This document shows positions 5,950 to 5,950 of a stretch of DNA of 5,950 nt, one piece after another. Within the stretch, counting starts at the first letter, position 1, and each line of letters begins with the position of its first letter. Both the position numbers and the translations under genes were made by a program. The stretch spans positions 1-5,950 of the forward strand of contig JAEYYS010000156.1 in NCBI GenBank assembly GCA_023428335.1, read 5' to 3'. The notes beneath the pieces were generated by a model. It searched no databases. It had not been told where the DNA came from and saw only the letters and a program-made list of their open reading frames with translations. This DNA is from Verrucomicrobiota bacterium (lineage in GTDB: Bacteria; Verrucomicrobiota; Verrucomicrobiia; Verrucomicrobiales; Verrucomicrobiaceae).

Positions 5950-5950
5950 T

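Overview
The window reads as part of one plus-strand inorganic nitrogen (less likely sulfur) assimilation operon from a high-GC Gram-negative bacterium. The outer-membrane beta-barrel at the left edge shows a diderm cell. The combination of an alginate-export-type porin, a CysJ-like flavoprotein, a NirA-family siroheme reductase and a fused DmsB-DmsC protein, together with weak Shine-Dalgarno sites and a 9-bp SDx-coding repeat, suggests Verrucomicrobiota (Opitutaceae-like). That is an impression from memory, about 50% sure; a proteobacterium is the main alternative.

Layout: 1-447 is the 3' end of an outer-membrane porin gene. After 12 bp comes a complete 535-residue NADPH-dependent diflavin reductase (460-2067, CysJ family), which carries a four-unit 9-bp tandem repeat in its interdomain linker. 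From 2072 to 2535 a small HicB/HicA toxin-antitoxin pair lies on the opposite strand. The siroheme/4Fe-4S reductase gene follows on the plus strand (2539-4299, NirA family, 586 residues). Nine bases later a 546-residue fusion of a four-cluster ferredoxin subunit and an eight-helix DmsC-type quinol-oxidising membrane anchor fills the rest (4309-5949), ending one base before the window edge. No stretch over 300 bases lacks a gene, and I saw no tRNA, rRNA, CRISPR array or insertion sequence.

How the genes may work together (inference): the porin admits substrate across the outer membrane. The DmsBC fusion would pass quinol electrons to a molybdenum nitrate reductase, probably encoded just beyond the right edge. 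The CysJ-like protein would pass NADPH electrons to the NirA-type enzyme, which reduces nitrite to ammonium. Nitrite rather than sulfite is favoured by active-site residues (LPRKFN and the GCPHSCAQ cluster motif). The flavoprotein and the siroheme enzyme share a similar N-terminal segment, possibly a docking or oligomerisation motif. The hicBA pair splits the operon in antisense orientation; its start codon is only 3 bp from that of nirA, so any read-through from cysJ to nirA would make antisense RNA to the toxin-antitoxin genes.
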